In this document: piece after piece, positions 31,798 to 37,041 of the stretch
Layout of the letters: every line of letters starts with the position of its first letter
How positions within the stretch are numbered: the first letter of the stretch is position 1
Assembly (NCBI GenBank): GCA_003427395.1
Contig: BFEA01000118.1
Coordinates: 66,522 to 103,562 of the forward strand
Reading direction: 5' to 3'
Source of the DNA: Chara braunii
Taxonomy: Eukaryota > Streptophyta > Charophyceae > Charales > Characeae
DNA length: 37,041 bases
Translations under genes and position numbers: made by a program
Notes under the pieces: generated by a model
Databases searched by the model: none
The model's input: only the letters and a program-made list of their open reading frames with translations
Told to the model about the DNA's origin: nothing

Positions 31798-31890
31798 TCA
31801 TTAACAACCTTACCAATGGGGCTCCCGCAAACCGATTAGACCACCATATTGCAAAAATGTCAGCCTTACATAATAGCACAACAAATTATT
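31798..31890 (+). pseudogene. LINE endonuclease, right half
   Basis: In phase with the left half (codon split T at 12019 / TC at 31798-31799) it reads Phe-Ile-x-x-Leu-Thr-Asn-Gly, then Asn-Arg-Leu-Asp-His and Met-Ser-x-Leu. This is the usual continuation of LINE endonucleases after Asp-x-Trp-Arg...Pro: a Thr/Asn-Gly loop and the Ser/Asn-Arg-Leu/Ile-Asp-Tyr/His block carrying a catalytic Asp. Beyond about 31890 the frame enters repetitive DNA, and the Ser-Asp-His motif is not found. It is the remainder of the gene that the giant element entered. Confidence 0.6.
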
Positions 31891-31934
31891 ATTCGCAATT
31901 ACCAAAAGGAGAGGTTCATGAAGGAGGGACCACG

Positions 31935-32945
31935 AAGGAGGGAAGCGCTGCTTGCACTCCAACGCCGCAACAGGTTTGCGGCTCTCAGAGCGCGACTGCT
32001 TGAACCAGGGTTGTTTTTGGCTGGGTAAGCAGGCCACATACATCGGAGGTGGCTAGTGTTATGCGGCCAGCTCGGAGTATGTGGAGTGGTGTTTGGTTGG
32101 AGGATGCGATGGCGATGAGTTGACTCCTCTCTGGAGATGACACATCAGCATTACGTCTGCAGATGACTCATCAACACTAAGGGCTTTCGATAATGGGGAA
32201 AAGTGTTTTTGGCACTCCGACGCAGCATCAGGCTCGCAAGACTGCCTTGAACCAGGGCTGTTTTTGACCGGGTTAGCAGGCGGCTAGTGTTATGCGGCCA
32301 GCTCTGAGTATGTAGACGTGATGGCGATGAGTTAATTCCTCTCTGGAAGTAATGCATCAACATTACGAATGAAGATGACACATCAACATTAAAGACTTTT
32401 GAGAATGGAGAGAAGGGCTTATGGCGCTTCGACGCAGCATCAGGCTCGGAGGTCTTAGAGTGTCACTGCTTGGACCAGGGCAGTTTTTGGCCGGATCTGC
32501 GGCCCAGATACATCGGTGAAACGCGGCCAGTTGTGGACGTACACAGTCTTAGATGCGGCAACTCCTCCCTGGAGATGACACGTCAGAATTACGATCGGAG
32601 ATGATATATGGGGAGGTGTCGTGATGGCGAATACATCAGGATGATGAGAGTTAATGATAATTGCTGGTGGTGATGATATGTCAGCATAACGAAAGGGGCC
32701 AGGATGATGGCACACACATCAGTTTGATTTGTCAGCTCTTCCCTGATCAGCATTACGAAAAGCGGTGGACGCACACAGTCTTAGATGCGTCAGCTCCTCC
32801 CTGGAGATGACACGTCAGAGTTACGATCGGAAATGATATGTGGGGAGGTGTCGTGATAAGTCAGCATAACGAAAGGGGCCAGGATGATGGCACACACATC
32901 AGTTTGATTTTTCGGATCTTCCCTGATCAACATTACGAAAGGGGT
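31935..32945 (+). repeat. Degenerate tandem repeats with recurring TCAgcATtACGA motif
   Basis: A 220-250-bp unit containing (G)ACCAGGG-x2-GTTTTTG...GG recurs near 31999, 32248 and 32470. A second unit (about 32575-32760, again 32806-32940) carries GATATRTGGGGAGGTGTCGT and AACGAAAGGGGCCAGGATGA. Across both, variants of TCAGCATTACGA occur about ten times (for example 32141, 32346, 32580, 32680, 32747, 32815, 32862, 32927). No gene. Confidence 0.75.
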
Positions 32946-33920
32946 GAATGTATGTTGATGTGAGGGCGATTTTTGAATATTTCACATTAATCAGTCTTTA
33001 TTTGTACAATAACCTAGTTGGGGGATTACCACCGGGGATTACTCAACCAATGTTGCGGTCATTGAGCTGTGGAAGAGAAGGCTGATCGACGGGAAGAAAG
33101 GATTACAAAAGGAGGAAGGGCTGATTGCTCCTCGAAGCAGGCTTAAGTGATGGGTGCGTTCTCAAGTAAACACGCGTTTCAACGCGTTCTGGCGACTGGG
33201 GGGAGGTGATCGTAAGGGAAAAAATGGCAAGAGGAGAGACGGGTGAAGGATGAGAAGGAGTAAGGAGACGACAATCCAGGGCAGAACAAAAAGGAGAGAA
33301 AGGGAGACAACGAGCGGCAGACAAAGGAGACGACCGTTCCGTTTTCCAAGAGACGGGCGGAAGGAACATGACAGAAAGGTAAAGGTTAATAAATGTCAAA
33401 AAAAAGAAAAAAGAAAAAAAAGGTGAGAGACAGAAAAAAAATAGGAATAAAGTTCAATAAACAAGTATTTGGATATCTGTTGTGATCTATTCTCTCCCTT
33501 TAGTGATTCAAAAAGCACCTTCTGGGGGGTCGAATCCGCTGAACATAATGACTCGTGTCATTCGCCATCAGAGGATACATCGCTAGCCTGAGGTGGATTC
33601 TATGCTTATGTTCAGAGGGGCAATGAGGCAGATGGCAGCCAGACAATTGCACACTCCCCTAAGACGAGTCCTACATGGCAAACACATGCAAACTACATCG
33701 TCAAGAATGAGTCATCCCATGCCAATCTCCCCTGATGGGGAAGTCCTCACAGAAGAGGAGAAGGCTTCATAAAATCTAACTCATAACGTTCTTATCTCCT
33801 CATCGGTCGTGTACCAACAGATCAACTCCTCCCCTATGGGTTCCCTCATCTCCTCACGAATGGGGAGAGGAGGAGGGGAAGATAATCACTATAGCCAGAC
33901 TAGGGCAATCAACCCATTGT
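32946..33920. other. Unassigned spacer with purine-rich and A-rich tracts
   Basis: Purine-rich from about 33070 to 33320, A-rich from about 33395 to 33450 (possibly an old retroposon tail), then mixed sequence. No coding frame or repeat I can support. Confidence 0.45.
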
Positions 33921-33924
33921 ACGG
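33921..33924. other. Target-site duplication (ACGG), left copy
   Basis: Four bases before the solo LTR start, repeated at 34480-34483 after its end. Confidence 0.75.
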
Positions 33925-34479
33925 TGTCGTCGCCGCATGCCGGCCCTGATGCCCGAACCTCCATAGCCATAGTCCAATGTCGTAACCCATAGGGCTAAGC
34001 CCAAGCCTGAGAACAACAGGTGTCGAATCCTATAGGAAGTGTGCTATCCGATGCTCAGGGCCTAAAGGACGGCCTGGGCCTCATTCCTATCGGCGCCACG
34101 ACCTCACGGCCATAGAGCACCCATGGCCGCCGGCTTCGAACTATGTCGTGGCTTTCGCGTGCGTCACTCCACGTACCAAGCCTGCCGCCGGTTGACGTAC
34201 CGGCCAGAAGGAGAACGAAGTTTTTAGATCCTCACTTTATTCATCAATAAAAATCAGGCAGGTCGGTCATGCCGGCTTCATGGTCAAAACAAAAGACAAA
34301 ATCACACGCGCGCCTTAAACTGGGCGCCCACTCACCCTTTAGTTTAATCGGCCACCAGTCGCACGGACAACGAACCTTGCCGCGACTCGCGCGGTATATT
34401 AAATTTTTTAAACCAAAGCTACTTTCTGCCACTTGCAAAAACCAGGGCGGATACCCTTGTAAGGGTATTCGCGCCGACA
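33925..34479 (-). mobile_element. Solo LTR (555 bp) related to the giant LTRs
   Basis: Begins TGTCGTCGCCGCATG and ends ...GGGTATTCGCGCCGACA. The last 46 bp before the tip (34430-34475) are identical to the giant LTR end, including the terminal hairpin (34447-34472). About 200 bp further in remain loosely alignable (GCCTTAAAC, GCCGC...GCGCGG). The middle 5.5 kb of the giant LTR, with the hairpin array, is absent. Perfect 4-bp duplications flank it, as expected after LTR-LTR recombination of a full element. Orientation is assigned by analogy to the giant element. Confidence 0.8.
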
Positions 34480-34483
34480 ACGG
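34480..34483. other. Target-site duplication (ACGG), right copy
   Basis: Matches 33921-33924. Confidence 0.75.
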
Positions 34484-34751
34484 CGAAGGAGGAGGGGTGG
34501 AGTCAAACAGCTTAGGTACAAGAAACAGCTTAACGGCCCAGGAGAGGTCCTTAGTTACTCAGCGAAGATTTGGGCCCTCCCAATATGAGATGTCTTTCCC
34601 TTCTATACAGGAGGCAACCGAGAGGAACAGGGAAGGAAGAAAAGGAAAGAATGGAGAAAGGAGTGGGGACAGGGGGGAAAGATAGAAAGAGACAAAGGAA
34701 GGAGAAAGGAAGGCAGGGAACAACAAAGACAGGGGAGAATGACAGGTAGGT
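34484..34751. other. Purine-rich leader before LINE ORF1
   Basis: Strongly G/A-rich from about 34610 to 34740, no coding frame. It may be the 5' untranslated region of the LINE. Confidence 0.4.
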
Positions 34752-37041
34752 ATGATGATGGGTAATGAACCCCTCTCCCCATCAAACACTGTGACGGGCT
34801 CTCACCTTCTTTCTTCGGTTGAACAAGGAGCAAGAAGGAGGGGAGTCCCTTCTTCATGGGTTGAAAAAGCAAAGGGTCATTTCCAGAATAAAACTCTTGA
34901 AGTCAAAAGAACAGGTCCGCAGACTTCACCGCATCAAATCCCGCCGTCAAATCTAACATCAGCTAGGGCATTCTTCTTAGCTAAATTAATCAGCCCCTCA
35001 GAAAACAAAGTGGTAGACAATGGGGGGGGAAAGTCAATGGTTAAAACGTATCCAACCCAAATGCTATCACAATGAGATGCAGTATACCATCGTCATGCAA
35101 GCAATTGGGTATTCCATGATGACGCAACATTTAAATCGGTTAATGAAAAAGTCAAATGGGTGAGCAGACGATTGACATCCTTGAAAGGAAGCCAGAAAGC
35201 TGCACAAGATGACTTTTTTATTCAGCCTGTGTCATCAACAGTCTTTACCATACTCAACATTCATGAAGAAGACAAAAGGATAATTGATGGATGGAGGACG
35301 TTGAGATGTGATCGTTCTAAAGTCCGAATATATCCATGGGTTCCTCAAAAGCAAGGTTCGGATGAGTGGCGCCGTCAGATGATGGAAGATTTCTATTGGG
35401 TAGAGTTTCGTCATATCCCAATAGAAATCCAAGCCGCCTTCATACATGATTTTGGGGAAATCCATGATATTGTTGACTTCATTGATCCCCTCCCAACTTT
35501 CGCGGCAAGAAGGGACGACTACCTAATATTAGTCATTAACCACCCATCAAATCTGCCCTTTAATCTGGATGATGTGATCCCTTACAGAGTTGGGGGGAAG
35601 AAATTCTACATTCACATTGCACATAAGTTGCACTCGTGGTGCTTCAGATGCAAAGCCTACGGACGTCTCAGCACGGATCAGTCATATGAACAGAATCCAA
35701 TACGTAGACAAAGGGTCACAGGGAGGCTGATCAAGGATTCGTTTAAGAATAATTTGTGGAGGAAAGTGAATCAGGGCCACGAGGGGTGGGTATACATAGA
35801 GAGGGCAGGCAAGGGTGCAAAACCCAAAGGTTGGACGTGGGAAAAAGAAGGGAACCCAAATTGGGATTCCAAGCCCCCTGATGGTTGGACTCCTCCAAAA
35901 TCAACGGACAGAGTGGTAAACAAAAACCCCTCCTCTTCCTCCCCTTCGAACTCAGTCTCTCAACCCTTACCTACTCCATCCAACTCATCCATTCCAGTCA
36001 AATTGGATCAAGAAAAGGAGAAGAAAATTGCATCATCTGAAAACGAACTTGTAAGTGAACCTGATCCACAAAGATATTTGAAGGAAACAGAGAATATGAG
36101 GTTCAACAAGGAGTTGTCGTCTCAGCTAATGGCAGTACAAAAGGATGGGAACCAGCAAATCAAAGATTTGGAAATGGTTCAGGAAGTGGATAGCGAGCAG
36201 GATGGTTCTCTAGACCTACCTCTAATAAGGAGAAATGGCAGGAAAAAGAAAAAAAAAATAAGAAGAGGAGGTCCTCATTTTTACCAGAAATGGAGACCCA
36301 GGTCAAGCATAAAAGGAAGGGGGGAGTCGCAGGTATCACAGCCAGTGGAAATAGAGCAATCCCAAAAGCAAGATGGGGTTTCCCAACAGGACTTCTTTAG
36401 TGATGCACTTAGGCCTGTTGCCATGGATATTGATCAGGAACAGCCAGCAGAAGACAGTCCTATGTCTGAAGCTCCTCCTTCGGGGGAGGATGAGCTCATC
36501 ACGGTGGAACACAAAATGATACAGCTCGCAAAATGGCTTCTCCAACAACTAAAGGTAAAATATGGAGAAGCCAGTACTGAGTTTTGGGACACCGCTTATG
36601 TACAACTCATCAATCTAATGAATGTTAGTACTTCCCTAAAACAGGTGTTAACTGATGGGCTCCCACGGGGAACTAAATGGACTATAGTCAGTCGTCGTAT
36701 GTTCAATGCAATAATGAACATGTTTCAATCTCCCATCCCTGCACCAGAAGAAAGTAAGGAAGAGGAAAAGGACAGACAGTTGACAACAACACTGGTTCCA
36801 TCTCAACAACAATCTCAGGATTCGTCAGAATCAAGGACAGAATGACAGTCCCCATCATTAGGAGATGAAAAAAAGGAAACACAAGGCAGTATAATATATA
36901 TAGATAACAATGGTCAAGAGGCCCTCCACTCTCTTTCTCTTGATGACAGTCAAAAGGATGCTCCGGGGCAAATAATATACGGGGATATGAATGGACAGTT
37001 AATACTGTCACAAAGATCAATGACTGACATTATTGACAACA
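34752..37041 (+). pseudogene. LINE ORF1 (DUF4283-like RNA-binding protein), two in-frame TGA
   Basis: One plus-strand frame is open from 34752 to the window end except for TGA at 35073-35075 and 36843-36845. The longest piece is 561 codons. Numbering from 35160, residues about 30-160 resemble the DUF4283-type domain of plant LINE ORF1: Trp-Val-Pro, Trp-Arg-x-x-Met-x-x-Phe-x-Trp-Val, Ile-Pro-Ile-Glu, Phe-Gly, Ile-Asp...Asp-Tyr. It ends in Cys161-x2-Cys164, the start of a zinc knuckle whose His and last Cys are replaced. Then follow a Ser/Pro-rich linker, a Lys/Arg cluster near 361 (nuclear-signal-like), and a C-terminal domain (about 451-530) with Leu-Met...Ser-Thr...Trp-x-x-Val. ORF2 would lie beyond the window. 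Likely role: binding LINE RNA. Confidence 0.7.

Noticed and set aside
33515-33545. GGTCGAATCC, similar to a tRNA B box, as a hint of a tRNA-derived SINE
   Set aside because: One base short of the consensus, no A box or cloverleaf upstream.

Overview
The window reads as repeat-dense nuclear DNA of a eukaryote, most likely of the green-plant lineage with a large genome. The grounds are a LINE ORF1 with a plant-type (DUF4283-like) N-terminal domain, a degenerate Ty3/gypsy polyprotein, a primer-binding site matching plant/eukaryotic tRNA-Asp, and nested insertions. The species cannot be named from the sequence. I find no convincing host gene, no tRNA or rRNA gene and no CRISPR array; essentially everything recognisable is transposon-derived.

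Layout. (1) Positions 1-5382, minus strand: a decayed Ty3/gypsy element running gag, zinc knuckle, protease, reverse transcriptase, RNase H, an unexpected PHD-type zinc finger, then the N-terminal zinc domain of integrase at the window edge. (2) 6892-8150, plus strand: a frameshifted LINE-ORF1-like coding region, followed by a 36-bp GC-rich minisatellite, ATC microsatellites and pyrimidine, purine and AT-rich tracts up to about 11.5 kb. (3) 11761-12019 and 31798-31890: two halves of one LINE endonuclease reading frame. (4) Between those halves, 12020-31793: a 19.8-kb LTR element with giant LTRs (6.19 and 6.46 kb), a tRNA-Asp primer-binding site, a 4-bp target duplication (CCGT), a degenerate gag-like frame with a CCHC knuckle, one intact ORF of unknown function and no visible pol. 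(5) 31935-32945: degenerate tandem repeats. (6) 33925-34479: a 555-bp solo LTR related to the giant LTRs at its termini, with its own 4-bp duplication (ACGG). (7) 34752-37041, plus strand: LINE ORF1, open to the window end apart from two TGA codons.

How the parts relate. The giant element is non-autonomous in appearance: it has the cis-signals of retrotransposition and gag remains but would need pol in trans. Its transcription direction is minus, set by the primer-binding site beside the right-hand LTR. The most unusual content lies inside its LTRs: ten irregularly spaced hairpins, each presenting the same apical hexamer ATCTTA on stems that differ from unit to unit yet mostly stay complementary, plus a hairpin whose two arms changed together between the two LTR copies, several perfect palindromes and a terminal hairpin shared with the solo LTR. 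Decay throughout the window is marked by in-frame stops that are mainly TGA.
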